Part shown: positions 19,698 to 31,053 of the stretch, one piece after another
Layout of the letters: every line of letters begins with the position of its first letter
How positions within the stretch are numbered: position 1 is the first letter of the stretch
Assembly (NCBI RefSeq): GCF_004634215.1
Contig: NZ_SMMH01000001.1
Location: 62,001 to 126,000 of the forward strand
Length of the DNA stretch: 64,000 nucleotides
Direction of reading: 5' to 3'
Source: Deinococcus fonticola
GTDB taxonomy: Bacteria > Deinococcota > Deinococci > Deinococcales > Deinococcaceae
Notes under the pieces: generated by a model
What the model saw: the letters and a program-made list of their open reading frames with translations, nothing else
Database searches by the model: none
Told to the model about the DNA's origin: nothing
Position numbers and translations under genes: made by a program

Positions 19698-21527
19698 TCA
19701 ATTCTTCGGCTGGTTCTGTTCGCGTTGTTGCAGCAGTTCTTCCAGCCTGTCCACGTACCCTTCCAGCGTGCGGAAGGTCGCCTCCACGGGCTCCGGGGTC
19801 AGCATGTCCACGCCCGCTTCCTTCAGGGCTTCGATGGGGTCGAGTTCACCGCCGGATTTCAGGAAGCGCAGATAATTTTCCTGGGCGGCCTGCGGGTCAC
19901 GGTCGAACATTTCCAGCAGCTGGTGCGCGGCGCTAATGCCGGTCGCGTACTGGTAGGCGTAGAAGTTGGCATACAGGTGCGTGGAAAACTGCATCCACAG
20001 GCTGCCGCTGCGGTCGTGATCCATGCTCACGCCGTCGCCGTAGCCCTCTTTCAGCAGGTCGGCCATCAGGTTGATCATGTCCGGGGCGCTGAGGCTGCTG
20101 CCGGCCTCGATGCGCCTGTAGCATTCCAGCTCGAAGGCGGCCAGGGTGGGCATGATGAAGAAGTAACGGTGGAAGTTGCTCAGCGCCTCCTCGATGATCT
20201 GCACCTCGAATTCGGTGTCGCCGGCCTCGCGGGCTTGCCTTAGCAGATGCTTGCGGCTCATGGCCTGGTTGAAGTTGCTGGCGACCTCGGCATGAAAGAG
20301 GGTGTAGCGCGGGATGCTGAAGGGCTTCTGGAAACTGGACAGCCACGAGTGCATGGAGTGGCCGATCTCGTGCGCCAGGGTGCTGTAGCTGAACATGGTG
20401 TCGTTCCAGGTCATGAAAATGAAGGGTTTGACCATGCCGCCGCTCGTGCTGTAGGCGCCCTGGCGTTTGCCCTCGTTTTCGACGTAATCCACCCAGCGCT
20501 CAGTGGTCAGGCCTTTGACCATCTCATTCACGTAGTCCTGGCCCAGCGGAGCCATGCCACCGGCGATCCAGTCCACCGCCTGCCCGTAGCTCACGTGGCG
20601 GCGCGGCACCAGCGCGGCTTTCACGTCGTACTCGCGCAGCTCGGGCAGTTTCAGCCAGGCCCTGCGCACGTTCCAGTAACGGTGCCAGATGGGCGTGTTG
20701 CGGCGGTAGGTGTCCAGCAGCGTGGTCACCACGGCGGTGGGGATGTTGTCGGGCGCGAGGCTGGCGCTGATGGCGTCCGGGTAGTGGCGGGCGCGGGCCA
20801 GAAAGACGTTCTGCCGCACGTTCGTGGCGTACATGGCAGCCTGACTGTGCTTGGCGGCCAGGTGCGCGTCGGCGTAGTTCTCCCACGCTTCACGGCGCAC
20901 CTCGCGGTCTTCGCTGGAGGTCAGGGCGTCCACGTTCCCCTGCGTGACCTTCTGCCCCCCGGCCTTCCCGAAATCCAGGTCCATGTTCGCCAGCGCCGGG
21001 TGAATTCCACGCTCGGACGCGAAAGGGGCCTGCACCGCGCCCAGCAGCGCCTCGACTTCGGCGGAACGCACGTGCGGTTTATTGCGCAGAATGCGCGACA
21101 GGCGCACCTGCTGATCCCTGAATTCCGGGGTGTCCAGCCAGCCGCGCAGCTTCTGCTCGTCCAGCGCCAGCAGTTCCGGCCGGGCAAAAGCAGTCGTGCT
21201 GCTGTACTGCGAGGCCAGGCCCACCGAGCGGTCACGTCGGGCGGCGGCTTCCGCGTCCTTGCCGTCCACGCTGGCGCCCATGGAGGCGTAATTCATCACT
21301 TTCGCCAGTTCCACTTCCACCGCGTCGGCGGCGTTCAGGTAGGCCAGCAGCCCTTCAGGCGTGCCCAGTTTCCCGGCGTGCTCGGCCAGGCCGGCAATCT
21401 TGCCCGGCAGGCCCTGGCTGGCCTCCTCCCACGCCGCCGTGCCGGCGTAGATGGCCTCGATGTCCCACGTCTGATCCTTCGCAGCGTCTGCCCGGCGGGG
21501 CAGCCCCTTCGCCTGATGTTGAGTCAT
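19698..21527 (-). CDS. pepF: Oligoendopeptidase F (M3 metallopeptidase)
   Basis: The 609-residue cytoplasmic peptidase cleaves short peptides. The zinc site [11 protein letters not shown] lies near residue 388, with the downstream Glu in [11 protein letters not shown] (~415). The [14 protein letters not shown] segment before it is typical of PepF-type M3B enzymes. The N-terminal helical domain covers ~1-200. The start ATG has TAGCCT (21534-21539) six bases upstream, a leaderless arrangement. It stands alone. Confidence 0.92.
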   Translation of the reverse strand: MTQHQAKGLPRRADAAKDQTWDIEAIYAGTAAWEEASQGLPGKIAGLAEHAGKLGTPEGLLAYLNAADAVEVELAKVMNYASMGASVDGKDAEAAARRDRSVGLASQYSSTTAFARPELLALDEQKLRGWLDTPEFRDQQVRLSRILRNKPHVRSAEVEALLGAVQAPFASERGIHPALANMDLDFGKAGGQKVTQGNVDALTSSEDREVRREAWENYADAHLAAKHSQAAMYATNVRQNVFLARARHYPDAISASLAPDNIPTAVVTTLLDTYRRNTPIWHRYWNVRRAWLKLPELREYDVKAALVPRRHVSYGQAVDWIAGGMAPLGQDYVNEMVKGLTTERWVDYVENEGKRQGAYSTSGGMVKPFIFMTWNDTMFSYSTLAHEIGHSMHSWLSSFQKPFSIPRYTLFHAEVASNFNQAMSRKHLLRQAREAGDTEFEVQIIEEALSNFHRYFFIMPTLAAFELECYRRIEAGSSLSAPDMINLMADLLKEGYGDGVSMDHDRSGSLWMQFSTHLYANFYAYQYATGISAAHQLLEMFDRDPQAAQENYLRFLKSGGELDPIEALKEAGVDMLTPEPVEATFRTLEGYVDRLEELLQQREQNQPKN

Positions 21528-21671
21528 GTCCAGAGGCTAGCAAAAAGAGCGGCTGGCTGCTGATTTCTGATGAACAGCCTGATGAACAGGCAGTCACTTC
21601 GCCGGCACTGAGCGGGCGCCACCTGGGCTTCACCCCCTCATGTTTTTCCCGGCCTCTGAAACTTTCGCGCG

Positions 21672-22952
<1,281 letters not shown>

Positions 22953-22958
22953 CGCGAC

Positions 22959-22988
22959 AGCATAGGCGCATAGATTGGCGCTCACCAA
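22959..22988 (-). promoter_or_regulatory. Promoter of the MFS_3 transporter (leaderless)
   Basis: On the minus strand TTGGTG, 18 bases and TATGCT precede the GTG start by six bases. Confidence 0.5.
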
Positions 22989-23328
22989 CTGTCACGCCGC
23001 CGGTAAGGGGTCACAGGACTGGTGGCAGTCACCGTTTATGGCAGGCTCTTACTTCACGCTCAATATTAAGCCGTCTTCAAAGCCTGTCACACCAGGCTAA
23101 ATGCATCAGGCGATCAGCATTCTGAACCTTTTGATAGGCGGTTATTTATCGTCCCTGCGCCTTTTGGCTGATCTCGGGCGCAGCTGCTCCTGTCATACTG
23201 TGAAGTTTCCTTCATGAGGGCTAGCAAAGAGATTGCGAAACGTGTTACGTTACGCAGGTCAAGAGAATCTGAAGACCTGCTGAAGGCTTCATAAGCATCG
23301 CCCGCCCAACCCCCTGAGTGTAGGCCTG
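22989..23328. other. Divergent intergenic region
   Basis: These 340 bases separate the MFS gene from the cell-wall hydrolase gene. Words such as TTACGTTACG (near 23250) could belong to a promoter, but I see no clear hexamer pair, no conserved riboswitch core and no coding frame. Confidence 0.4.
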
Positions 23329-24246
23329 ATGACCCATACCTTTGCCCGTCTGACCCTCCCCCTGCTGACCGCCGCCGCGCTGCTGTGCGGCCAGGCCTTC
23401 GCCCAGAGCCAGGCTGGCGCCGCCAGTGCCGATACCGTGACCGTGCAGCAGGGCGACACTGCCTACTCGCTGGCCCGCCGCGCCGGCATCACGGTGGAAG
23501 CCTTCCTGATCCTGAACGGCCTGAGCAGCCCGGACTTGAAGCTCGGTCAGACCGTGATCGTGCGCAGCGGTGTGCCCCCACATGTGGTGCAGCCCGGCGA
23601 CACGCTTTACAGCCTGGCCCGCAAGTATGGCCTCAGCCTGGACGCCCTGAAGGCCGCCAACGAGTTGCCGCAGGACGGCACCATCAGCGTCGGCCAGAGC
23701 CTGCGTATCCCCACGCCCGGCGGCAGCGTCGTCACCCGCGTGGCCCCCACCCCGACCACCGTGGCTGCCGCTGGGCCGCAACTTCCCGTTGCCGTGACCG
23801 CCAGCGTGCCGGATAGCGAGGCCCCCAGCCTCCCGACCCCCTTACAGGGTGGGAATTCCTGGCGGGACGCCGCGATGTCGCTGATGGGCACGCCCTACGT
23901 GTACGGCGGCAACACCCGCAAGGGCATCGATTGCAGCGCCTTCGTGTTGCAGGTATTCACGCCCATGGGCATCAAGTTGCCGCGCGTCAGTGCCGACCAG
24001 GCCCGCGTCGGCACCCCCGTGAACGTCGGCAGCCTCCAGGCCGGCGACCTGGTGTTCTTCGACACTGCCGGTGGTGGCCGCGTGACCCACGTCGGGATTT
24101 ACCTTGGCAACGACAGTTTCATCAATGCCAACAGCTACCGGGGGCAGGTCACGGTCGACCGCATGCTGAGCGACAAATACTGGGCGCCCCGCTATCTGGG
24201 GGCCAGGCGCGTCCTGCCCGACAACCTGATGGCCTCCAGGCCTTGA
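23329..24246 (+). CDS. Secreted LysM-NlpC/P60 peptidoglycan hydrolase
   Basis: The 305-residue product has a signal peptide (LTLPLLTAAALLCGQAFAQ), two LysM domains (VTVQQGDTAYSLARRAG at ~36 and HVVQPGDTLYSLARKYG at ~87) that bind peptidoglycan, a linker rich in Pro and Ala, and a C-terminal NlpC/P60 cysteine peptidase. The catalytic Cys is in KGIDCSAFVLQVF (~205), His in RVTHVGIYLG (~250) and the third residue in NANSYRG. It should cleave peptide stems in the cell wall. A terminator follows. Confidence 0.92.
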   Translation: MTHTFARLTLPLLTAAALLCGQAFAQSQAGAASADTVTVQQGDTAYSLARRAGITVEAFLILNGLSSPDLKLGQTVIVRSGVPPHVVQPGDTLYSLARKYGLSLDALKAANELPQDGTISVGQSLRIPTPGGSVVTRVAPTPTTVAAAGPQLPVAVTASVPDSEAPSLPTPLQGGNSWRDAAMSLMGTPYVYGGNTRKGIDCSAFVLQVFTPMGIKLPRVSADQARVGTPVNVGSLQAGDLVFFDTAGGGRVTHVGIYLGNDSFINANSYRGQVTVDRMLSDKYWAPRYLGARRVLPDNLMASRP

Positions 24247-24274
24247 AAGCTGGCCTCCACTTCTGCTGTGAACG

Positions 24275-24296
24275 CCGCGCCTCCGCGCGGTTTTCT
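24275..24296 (+). terminator. Rho-independent terminator
   Basis: CCGCGC-CTCC-GCGCGG followed by TTTTCTTT, 28 bases after the hydrolase stop. Confidence 0.75.
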
Positions 24297-24376
24297 TTGC
24301 TTTTTGGCGCTGTTCTCCGAATTCCGGCCACAAGTCAGGCGCAGGCCTGATTCTTTCAGTCTGCATCCTGCTATAG

Positions 24377-24408
24377 AAGGACTACCCAAACATCGGGTAG
24401 CCCTTCAC
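24377..24408 (-). terminator. Hairpin after the ribbon-helix-helix gene
   Basis: GAAGGACTACCC pairs with GGGTAGCCCTTC with one mismatch around AAACATC. It lies 23 bases past the stop of the minus-strand gene. The T-run is weak. Confidence 0.5.
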
Positions 24409-24430
24409 GGAGACGCAGGCAGCGGTCTAT

Positions 24431-24655
24431 TTAAGCTTCGTCGCTGATGGCTTCGGTGTCCAGGATAGCGCGGTAGTCTTCCAGGTGCGCCCCTTCGCCC
24501 AGTTCCTTGGCGATCTTCTCGATGGCCAGGCGCACCACTTCGCTTTTGCTGATCAGGCGTTCGGGGCTGGACAGTTCATAGGCGGTACGGGTCAGTAAGG
24601 CGTCTTGCTCCTCGCTGATCACCACCTGTAGGCGTTTGCGTTCCTTTTTTGGCAT
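24431..24655 (-). CDS. Small ribbon-helix-helix-like DNA-binding protein
   Basis: The 74-residue product starts MPKKERKRLQVVISEEQDALL, a basic beta-strand followed by helices, and continues SKSEVVRLAIEKIAKELGEG, the typical second helix of CopG/ribbon-helix-helix proteins. CAGGAG lies six bases before the ATG. No toxin partner is adjacent, so it is more likely an orphan regulator than an antitoxin. The target is unknown. The start at 24655 avoids an unsupported 14-residue extension. Confidence 0.7.
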   Translation of the reverse strand: MPKKERKRLQVVISEEQDALLTRTAYELSSPERLISKSEVVRLAIEKIAKELGEGAHLEDYRAILDTEAISDEA

Positions 24656-24988
24656 GTGACTCCTGAACCGCCCACCCGCACAAAAAAGCCTGACCATGCT
24701 GGGATGAACTGCCGCTCAGCCTAGCACGCATCATAGGGGCGCTCAACATGGTCATGCCGTGAGTGTGTAGAGTACCACGCGTCTGCTGCACACGCGCCAG
24801 CACAGTCAGCTGTTGATAGGGAGTGGGTGAAGAACCTTCAGACCCCAGGTGGACAAGGGATGTGTAAGATGTGTAACATGCGACCAGGCTGAAGATCGTG
24901 TTTCTCTGTGTCAGAGCTGCCAGCGGCACGATTTTACCCCGCATACACCCACCCGCGCCCCGGCGCATGACAAGGAAGGACTGAACCC
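24656..24988. promoter_or_regulatory. Divergent upstream region of the RHH gene and murA
   Basis: TGACCATG (about 24691) and its complement CATGGTCA (about 24748) form a wide inverted repeat. A weak TGGACA, 18 bases, TAACAT pair (about 24851-24880) could be a murA promoter with a ~100-base leader. Nothing in it looks coding. Confidence 0.35.
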
Positions 24989-26269
24989 ATGCAACTGACC
25001 CCACTGCACGTCCAGGGAGGCCGCGAACTCAGCGGCGAGATCGCCATTCAGCACAGCAAGAACGCTGCATTACCGATCATCGTGGCCAGCATGCTCAGTC
25101 CGGAGCCCATCACCCTGCACGGCATTCCGCGCCTGTCGGACGTGTACACCATCCTGGAAGTCATGCACCACGTCGGCACCCAGCACACCTGGACTGGCCC
25201 TAACAGCCTGACCCTGGTCACGCCGCGCATTGTGAACACCGAGGCGCCTTACGCCCTGGTCAACAAGATGCGGGCCAGTTTCATCGTGCTGGGCGCCCTG
25301 CTGGCCCGCGCCGGTGAGGCCACCGTCAGCATGCCCGGCGGCTGCGCCTGGGGGCCGCGCCCGGTCGATCAGCACGTCAAGGCCTTCCGCGCCCTGGGGG
25401 CCGAGGTCAGCGAGGAGAACGGCAACTTCCACGCCAGGCGTCAGGGCAGTCTGCACGGCAAATTCATTTTTGAACTGCTGACGGTGGGGGGCACCCACAA
25501 CGCCATTCTGGCCAGTGTCCTGGGCGAAGGCACGGTCACGCTGGAAAATGCCAGCATCGACACCGATGTCGTCGACCTGATCGAGTTTCTGAATACTCTC
25601 GGCGCGCGAATCGAGGGAGCCGGCACGAATACCCTGGTCATTCATGGGGTGCCGGCCCTGCACGGCGGCGAGTACACCGTCATTCCGGACCGCATCGAGG
25701 CAGGCACTTTCATGATGCTGGCCGCCGCCACGGGAAGCCGCCTGACCCTGAGGAACGTGCGCCCCGATCACCTGACCGCCGTCAGCGCTAAACTCCGTGA
25801 AATGGGCGTCACTATCGAGGAAGACGGCAGCAGTATCACGGCGGACGCCCGTGACCGTGACCTGAAGGCCGTGAACGTGACCACCCAGAGTTACCCCGGG
25901 TTTCCCACCGATCTGCAACCCCAGATGAGCGCCCTGCTGGCCACCGTGCCCGGCACCAGCGTGGTGCAGGATCCGGTATACCCGGATCGCCTGACCCACG
26001 TGGCCGAACTGCACCGCATGGGGGCCAACATCACCGTGAGTGGGTACACGCAGGTGATCCAGGGTACCAGGCTTCATTCTGCGCCCGTCAAGGCCGCCGA
26101 TCTGCGGGCCGGCGCAGCCCTGTTCATCGCGGGCCTGACCACCGGCGGCGAAACGGTCATCGACGGCGTGCAGTACCTCAACCGGGGCTACGAACGCCTC
26201 GCGGAGCGGCTGCGCGGTCTGGGGGCGAATGTGATGCAACCCGAACCGGCCCTGGCGGCCATGGACTGA
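24989..26269 (+). CDS. murA: UDP-N-acetylglucosamine 1-carboxyvinyltransferase
   Basis: The 426-residue enzyme transfers enolpyruvate from PEP to UDP-GlcNAc, the first committed step of peptidoglycan synthesis. Visible are the N-terminal KNAALPIIVASML with the catalytic Lys (~22), the Cys loop PGGCAWGPRPVDQHVKAF (Cys near 115; usually GGCAIGxRPVDLH), and FPTDLQPQMSALL near the active-site Asp (~305). AGGAAGGA lies before the ATG. A Trp replaces the usual Ile after the Cys loop; the catalytic Cys is kept. Confidence 0.95.
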   Translation: MQLTPLHVQGGRELSGEIAIQHSKNAALPIIVASMLSPEPITLHGIPRLSDVYTILEVMHHVGTQHTWTGPNSLTLVTPRIVNTEAPYALVNKMRASFIVLGALLARAGEATVSMPGGCAWGPRPVDQHVKAFRALGAEVSEENGNFHARRQGSLHGKFIFELLTVGGTHNAILASVLGEGTVTLENASIDTDVVDLIEFLNTLGARIEGAGTNTLVIHGVPALHGGEYTVIPDRIEAGTFMMLAAATGSRLTLRNVRPDHLTAVSAKLREMGVTIEEDGSSITADARDRDLKAVNVTTQSYPGFPTDLQPQMSALLATVPGTSVVQDPVYPDRLTHVAELHRMGANITVSGYTQVIQGTRLHSAPVKAADLRAGAALFIAGLTTGGETVIDGVQYLNRGYERLAERLRGLGANVMQPEPALAAMD

Positions 26270-26284
26270 ACTGAAGAACGGTTC

Positions 26285-26317
26285 GGCGCTCCGGCCTTGA
26301 AAGGAGAGCGCCTTTTT
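26285..26317 (+). terminator. Rho-independent terminator of murA
   Basis: GGCGCTC and GAGCGCC pair and are followed by TTTTTCT, 16 bases after the murA stop. Confidence 0.85.
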
Positions 26318-26390
26318 CTACCAACCTGACAATTACAGGCCATACGCCGTGAGGCCTTTTGCATACAGCGCATGGCTGACACTTTAGGGT

Positions 26391-26885
26391 TTACAGCTTG
26401 ACGGTATCGTTCTTGCCCATGTCGGGCTGTTCACCCTTGATCAGGCCTTTGGCCATCTGAAAGAGCGAGCGCACCTTACCGTCGCTTTCCCAGAACTCCG
26501 CGCCGCTGGCGTTGATTTTAATAAGTTGAATGTTCGGATCTTCCTTGCCTTGCGGGAAGTACGCCTTGTAGAAGTCGCTCCACAACTCGTCCAGTTTGGC
26601 CCTGTCTTCCAGCAGTTCCGCCGTACCGTTCACGCTCAGGTAGGTGCCCTTGTCGGGGTTGGAGAAACTGACGTTGACCTGGGGGCGGGCCCGCATATCC
26701 GCGACGGCCTCGGTATCCTTGGCGCCGATGAACCACAGGTCGCCGTCGTACTCCTTTTCCTGGGTCGTCATGGGCCGCGCGTGCAGGTGCCCTTCGGCGG
26801 TCGTGGTGGTCAGCATGGCAAACTTCACGTCCTTGACGATGCCGGCCATGATCTTGATCGCTTCTTCCCGGGTGGTTTCGCTCAT
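26391..26885 (-). CDS. General stress protein 26-type pyridoxamine-phosphate-oxidase-fold protein
   Basis: The 164-residue product has the split-barrel flavin fold of the GS26 family: residues ~20-110 include VKFAMLTTTTAEGHLHARPM, GDLWFIGAKDTE and PQVNVSFSNPDKGTYLSVNGTAELL. The C-terminal part, FYKAYFPQGKEDPNIQLIKI and AEFWES, is typical of general stress protein 26. Members bind flavin; the in vivo substrate is unknown. I chose the ATG at 26885, which precedes the domain, rather than the longer frame to 27044. Confidence 0.85.
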   Translation of the reverse strand: MSETTREEAIKIMAGIVKDVKFAMLTTTTAEGHLHARPMTTQEKEYDGDLWFIGAKDTEAVADMRARPQVNVSFSNPDKGTYLSVNGTAELLEDRAKLDELWSDFYKAYFPQGKEDPNIQLIKINASGAEFWESDGKVRSLFQMAKGLIKGEQPDMGKNDTVKL

Positions 26886-26970
26886 GACTGCACCATGCCG
26901 GCTGCTCCCGGCGGCGTTGGGATGCAGGCTCACCGTCTGAAGCCTTCCGTCAGCTTGCGTGAACCTGCCC

Positions 26971-28227
26971 TCAAGACGGGCGGTGAACCTTCTCCGGAAC
27001 GTTGCGCACCAGAATGACGCCCAGCACGAAGAAGACGGCGGCAATCCCGAAAACCAGCGTATACCCCATGTTGGGGCTCTGCGCGTTGCCCCAGTCCAGA
27101 AGCCGGCCCTGCGGCGCCCCCACGAACTGCGGGGCCACGAACGCCACGTGCCAGATGCCCATGTCGCGGGCGTAGCTGCTTTCGCTGGGCATGGCGTCGC
27201 TGCCCAGCGCCCAGTCCACGCTGGTAAACGCCCCGAAGCCCAGCCCGAACAGCAGTGCCAGCAGCAGCGCTGCCGTGAAGTTAGGCGCGAACAGCAGCAG
27301 CAGCGCCACCGCCGCCATCAGGCCGCCCGCCACGTAAATCACCGGTTTACGGCCCGTGCGGTCACTGATGCGTCCGCCGATCAGCGCCGAGGCGATGCTG
27401 CCCACTATGATGCACGCCAGCATGATGCTGGTGGCGTTGGCGGGGTCGCCCTGCCGCATGACGTCCTTGTTGTAGTACTGCAAGAAAGGCTGCACGCTGT
27501 ACTGCCCCAGCGCGAACAGCACGCGGGTCAGGAAGACCCACAGGAAAGGCTGGTGCGCAAACAACTGCGCCACCGACAGCTGCGGCGCGCTCTGGGAGGG
27601 AACCAGGCGGTCGGCCTGCGCCGGCACGCCGCGCATGGTCACCAGCGCCGGCAGCAGCAGCACCAGCCCCACCAGCAGGTAGGTCGCTATGCCCGGCAGG
27701 TGCAGCAGGCCGATCACCAGCGCCGCCACCGCACCCAGCAGTTGCCCACCCGCCTGGAGCATCGCCATGACGCCGCTGTAACGCCCGCGCTGTTCGGGCG
27801 GCACCAGTTGCGGAATCAGGGCCGAGTAGGGCGCAGTGGCGTAATTGTTGCCGAACTGCACCAGCAAAAAGCCCAGCACGTACACCCAGAAGCCGGCCAC
27901 GCCGCTCAGGGACGCGGCGGCCAGTGCCATGACCAGCAACCCCGCCAGGTTCACGCCCAGGCCCAGGCGAATGTAAGGAATGCGCTTTCCGGTGCGGTCA
28001 CTGTGCGCCCCCACCAGCGGCGGCAACACCAGCGCCATCACCGCCCCGATGGCGGTCAGCAGACCCAGGTAGGTGCCCTTCTGCCCCTCGCCAACAAACT
28101 TCACGACATCCCCCGGCATCAGGATCAGCAGCAGCACCAGCCAGTGAAAGGCTGTGCCGAACCAGAAGGCCGAGAGGACAGCGGGACTGATGGGCGCGGC
28201 AACGGGGCGGTCGGCGGACAGGCTCAT
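26971..28227 (-). CDS. MFS transporter (sugar/SLC45-like group)
   Basis: The 418-residue product has about twelve spans. The loop after helix 2 reads [18 protein letters not shown], and [15 protein letters not shown] repeats the pattern in the second half. [17 protein letters not shown] near residue 335 (SxDWAL) is typical of the SLC45-like group, so a sugar substrate is possible. AAGGCAC precedes the ATG. The ATG overlaps the TGA of the TetR gene, so translation is coupled and TetR probably controls both. Confidence 0.8.
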   Translation of the reverse strand: MSLSADRPVAAPISPAVLSAFWFGTAFHWLVLLLILMPGDVVKFVGEGQKGTYLGLLTAIGAVMALVLPPLVGAHSDRTGKRIPYIRLGLGVNLAGLLVMALAAASLSGVAGFWVYVLGFLLVQFGNNYATAPYSALIPQLVPPEQRGRYSGVMAMLQAGGQLLGAVAALVIGLLHLPGIATYLLVGLVLLLPALVTMRGVPAQADRLVPSQSAPQLSVAQLFAHQPFLWVFLTRVLFALGQYSVQPFLQYYNKDVMRQGDPANATSIMLACIIVGSIASALIGGRISDRTGRKPVIYVAGGLMAAVALLLLFAPNFTAALLLALLFGLGFGAFTSVDWALGSDAMPSESSYARDMGIWHVAFVAPQFVGAPQGRLLDWGNAQSPNMGYTLVFGIAAVFFVLGVILVRNVPEKVHRPS

Positions 28228-28919
28228 GTGCCTTTCAGTGTAGTAGACGTTCGCCTGCCCGCTTCCGGCTTCAGTTCTTCGGCCGGTCGTCCCGGCCCAC
28301 CGGAACTGGTGAGCCCCGGGGCCTGGTGGCTGGACAGGATGGCCCGCAGGCCGCGCAGACACACCTCGCGGTAGTCGGCCAGCGAGGGCTGCTGCTCGGC
28401 CAGGAACTGCATGCTCAGGCCCTCGACCAGCGCCCGCAATTGCCGCGCCTGCTGCTCGGCCACGCCTGGCGCGCCGGAGGGCACGAAAAGCTGCGTCAAC
28501 TCCAGATCGAGTCGGCGGGTCTCGTTCAGGAATTCGCGTTGCAGGGCCAGCAGTTCCGGATCACGGGTGGCGGCCCCCAGGAAATCGAGCGTGACCGTGT
28601 AAAAGCGCCGGGTACTCTCCAGGCTGTAAAACTGGTTTTCCACGAACGCCCGTAACTTCTCCTCGGGCGTGCCGGCCTGCCGCAGGGCGCGGCGCGTCGC
28701 CACCGCGACGGTGCGCGTGAAGCGGCGCATCACGGCGCTCAGCAGGCCGGCCCGGCTGCCGAAGTGATACACCAGCGTGCCCCGGCTCACGCCCGCGTGC
28801 GCGGCGATGTCCCCCAGCGTCACACCCGCGAAGCCGCGCTCGTACAGGGCCAGGTAAGCGGCTTTTTCCAGCGCCGCCCGCCGCAGCCTGTCCTGAATGG
28901 GGTTGACGGTTCGCGCCAT
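28224..28919 (-). CDS. TetR-family transcriptional repressor
   Basis: The 231-residue product has the TetR N-terminal DNA-binding domain (residues ~10-55: [37 protein letters not shown]) and a helical ligand-binding C-terminal domain. The last ~25 residues are a low-complexity tail. It forms an ATGA-overlapping pair with the MFS transporter downstream, a typical efflux repressor arrangement. TATGCT lies six bases before the ATG, identical in sequence and spacing to the MFS gene at 22952. Confidence 0.88.
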   Translation of the reverse strand: MARTVNPIQDRLRRAALEKAAYLALYERGFAGVTLGDIAAHAGVSRGTLVYHFGSRAGLLSAVMRRFTRTVAVATRRALRQAGTPEEKLRAFVENQFYSLESTRRFYTVTLDFLGAATRDPELLALQREFLNETRRLDLELTQLFVPSGAPGVAEQQARQLRALVEGLSMQFLAEQQPSLADYREVCLRGLRAILSSHQAPGLTSSGGPGRPAEELKPEAGRRTSTTLKGT

Positions 28920-28925
28920 GTCTGG

Positions 28926-28931
28926 AGCATA
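28926..28931 (-). promoter_or_regulatory. -10 hexamer of the TetR-MFS operon (leaderless)
   Basis: TATGCT stands six bases before the start codon. The -35 region is poor. Confidence 0.5.
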
Positions 28932-29056
28932 CCGGCCGCCGGGCCACGTCGGCACCTATCACCGCCTCTGGCCTGCCGCTGAAGGCGTTCTCCCGCGCCG
29001 CGCCTGGCCTCATGTTTACCTCATGGCATGGGTGAAATCGGTATACTTTGGCCTGC

Positions 29057-30970
29057 ATGCTGTCCATTGGCCCTTACGTGGTAGTCCGTGAGATTTCCAC
29101 CCGCACCGCCGCTTCCCTGGGCGCGCGCGGCAAGACGTACCGTGCCACGGACAGACTGACCGGTATCCCCGTGCTGCTGCACCACCTGCCGGCCCTGAGC
29201 GGCCTGCCGACATTGCCCGCGCACCCGGCACTGCTGCCCTTCACGGACATCGTGGTGCAGGCTGGCGAGGCTTACCTGGTCACCGAACTGCCCCCCAACG
29301 CTGTGCCAGCCCGCGAACCCCTGCAGGCGGCACGTGGGGCGCTGCTGGCGCTGGCGGTGTTGCACAAGCAAGGGCTGGCGCACGGCGGCATCGACGCAGC
29401 GCAACTCTGGAGTGTCGACGGGCCGGTGCGCCTGGCTGGCGGGGGCCGCCACGCGCTGGGGGGCGAATTCACGGTGGCCCGCGACCTGCACGACCTGGCC
29501 ACCACCCTCAGCGACCTGGGCCTGAGCGACCTGGGAGCGCTGCCCCCTGTGCTGGCCTCGCTGCAAACGTCACCGGACGGCCTGGACGCCCGCCAGGTTC
29601 TGGCGCTCTTGGCCGAGGAGGCCCCAAGCCACTCGCCCGGCCCGGCGGCGCCCGGGAGCGAGCCGCGCGGCGTGAAATTCCAGTCTCGCGACCTCGCGCC
29701 GGCCACGCCTGCCGGCATCCTGCCCAACCTCAATCCGTTGAGCCTGCTGAACCCCAGTGCGCCCCTGCCGCAGACGCCTTCCTTTGTGACCGAAGCGGTG
29801 CTGACCAGCGTCCACGAACCTCGCCGCAGCAGCACCGATCCCGGCGTGCCTGCCCCGCCCCTGCCCTTTACCCTGGACATGGATCAGTGGCACCTGCCGG
29901 ACTATATCGACACCAGTGCCCATGTCCCTGCTGCGGGCGATGCTGTTGCTGGCAATACTGTGGCCGGCGTCCCTACAGTGGTGCCCGCCGACGAGGCAAC
30001 CCCCGCCAGCACGGCCAGTCTGGAGTGGACGCAGGTCGAACGCCCCCTGCACCAGAGTCCTACCCCGGAAGTCAACTCCACCCCGGACCTCACGCCCCCG
30101 CCTCCTGAGGAGCATGGTGTGGTGCGCCAGGGCCGCCAGGTCAAGGCCGCAGCCAGCCAGGCCCTGCAACGCCTGAAAACCGACGGCCAGCGTCTGCGCC
30201 ACCTGCAGGAGATGCGGCGCGATGAGGTGGCCGCGCAACTGGCCGCAGGGGGCGAGCCGGGGTCAGGTCTGGAAGCGCCAAATCTGGAGGAACTGGCCCG
30301 CACTGAGGCGCTGCCAGCAGAAGACCAGGCCCCGCAGGTCGCTGAGACCCCGCAGGAACGCCGCCGCCGTGAACACGAGGCGCGTGTGCAGGAAGCTGCC
30401 CTGGCGGCCCAGCTGGCGCAGACGCGCGGCATGGTTTCCCCCGCCTCCAGCCCCCCAGGCCCCAGTCATGCCGCCCCTAGTCATGCAGAATCCGCCCCGG
30501 CCCAGGAGGAACTGGCGCTGCCCCCCCGCCAACTGAAGGGTGTGAAGATGCGCTGGGACGAGAAAACCGCTTCCTGGCAGCGGGTGACGGGCGAGGGCGG
30601 ACGTGACGTGACTGCCCGACCTGCCTGGCTACTTCCCGCCCTGCTCGGTCTGGTGCTGCTGCTGGGCCTGCTGGTCTGGGGCCTGAGCCGGCGCCCGGCC
30701 GCCGCCCGCGCCGCTCCGGCAGCAGCCGGACAGTGCTGTACGGTGAATTTCCGGGTCAGTGGCGGCGGCCGGGCCAGCATCAGCATCCTGAACACCACCA
30801 GTCGTGGACGCTGGGCGCCCGGTGAGGTGATCGGGAAAGTGCCGGGCACCCTGAACCTGCCCGGGCCGGGCCAGTACAAACTCGGCGTGACCAGCGAGGG
30901 TTTCTCACCGGCCAACGTGGACGTGACGGTGCCCACCAGCCAGCCGGTCACCATCCGCCTGGGGCCATAG
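29057..30970 (+). CDS. Membrane-anchored pseudokinase with C-terminal PEGA-like domain
   Basis: The 637-residue product starts with a protein-kinase-like domain (~1-180), but the key residues are missing. The VAIK lysine position reads PVLLHHLP, the HRDxKxxN loop reads HGGIDAAQLW, and DFG is replaced by LAGGG. It should therefore not phosphorylate. A long Pro/Ala/Gln-rich linker (~200-520) is followed by one membrane span (PALLGLVLLLGLLVWGL, ~530) and an external domain ending PGQYKLGVTSEGFSPANVDVTV, which resembles PEGA domains. TATACT lies nine bases before the ATG. It may be a scaffold or sensor at the envelope. Confidence 0.65.
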   Translation: MLSIGPYVVVREISTRTAASLGARGKTYRATDRLTGIPVLLHHLPALSGLPTLPAHPALLPFTDIVVQAGEAYLVTELPPNAVPAREPLQAARGALLALAVLHKQGLAHGGIDAAQLWSVDGPVRLAGGGRHALGGEFTVARDLHDLATTLSDLGLSDLGALPPVLASLQTSPDGLDARQVLALLAEEAPSHSPGPAAPGSEPRGVKFQSRDLAPATPAGILPNLNPLSLLNPSAPLPQTPSFVTEAVLTSVHEPRRSSTDPGVPAPPLPFTLDMDQWHLPDYIDTSAHVPAAGDAVAGNTVAGVPTVVPADEATPASTASLEWTQVERPLHQSPTPEVNSTPDLTPPPPEEHGVVRQGRQVKAAASQALQRLKTDGQRLRHLQEMRRDEVAAQLAAGGEPGSGLEAPNLEELARTEALPAEDQAPQVAETPQERRRREHEARVQEAALAAQLAQTRGMVSPASSPPGPSHAAPSHAESAPAQEELALPPRQLKGVKMRWDEKTASWQRVTGEGGRDVTARPAWLLPALLGLVLLLGLLVWGLSRRPAAARAAPAAAGQCCTVNFRVSGGGRASISILNTTSRGRWAPGEVIGKVPGTLNLPGPGQYKLGVTSEGFSPANVDVTVPTSQPVTIRLGP

Positions 30971-31041
30971 CACCTGGGGCTTTCATGTCCCAGGCTGGAC
31001 AGTCGCGGGCGGGCAACTCGCCCAGTCCCCCACTCCCGTGA

Positions 31042-31047
31042 CACAAT
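31042..31047 (+). promoter_or_regulatory. -10-like hexamer of guaA
   Basis: CACAAT lies six bases before the GTG start, the same sequence and spacing as for the methyltransferase at 33268. Confidence 0.4.
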
Positions 31048-31053
31048 CAGGCC

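Noticed and set aside
22989..23328. A c-di-AMP (ydaO-type) riboswitch before the NlpC/P60 gene
   Set aside because: Such riboswitches are common before wall hydrolases, but I could not find the conserved core here.
24309..24328. Fragment of the interspersed element (TTCTCCGAATTCCGG)
   Set aside because: Only the short end motif matches, and no core or second hairpin is present. Chance cannot be excluded.
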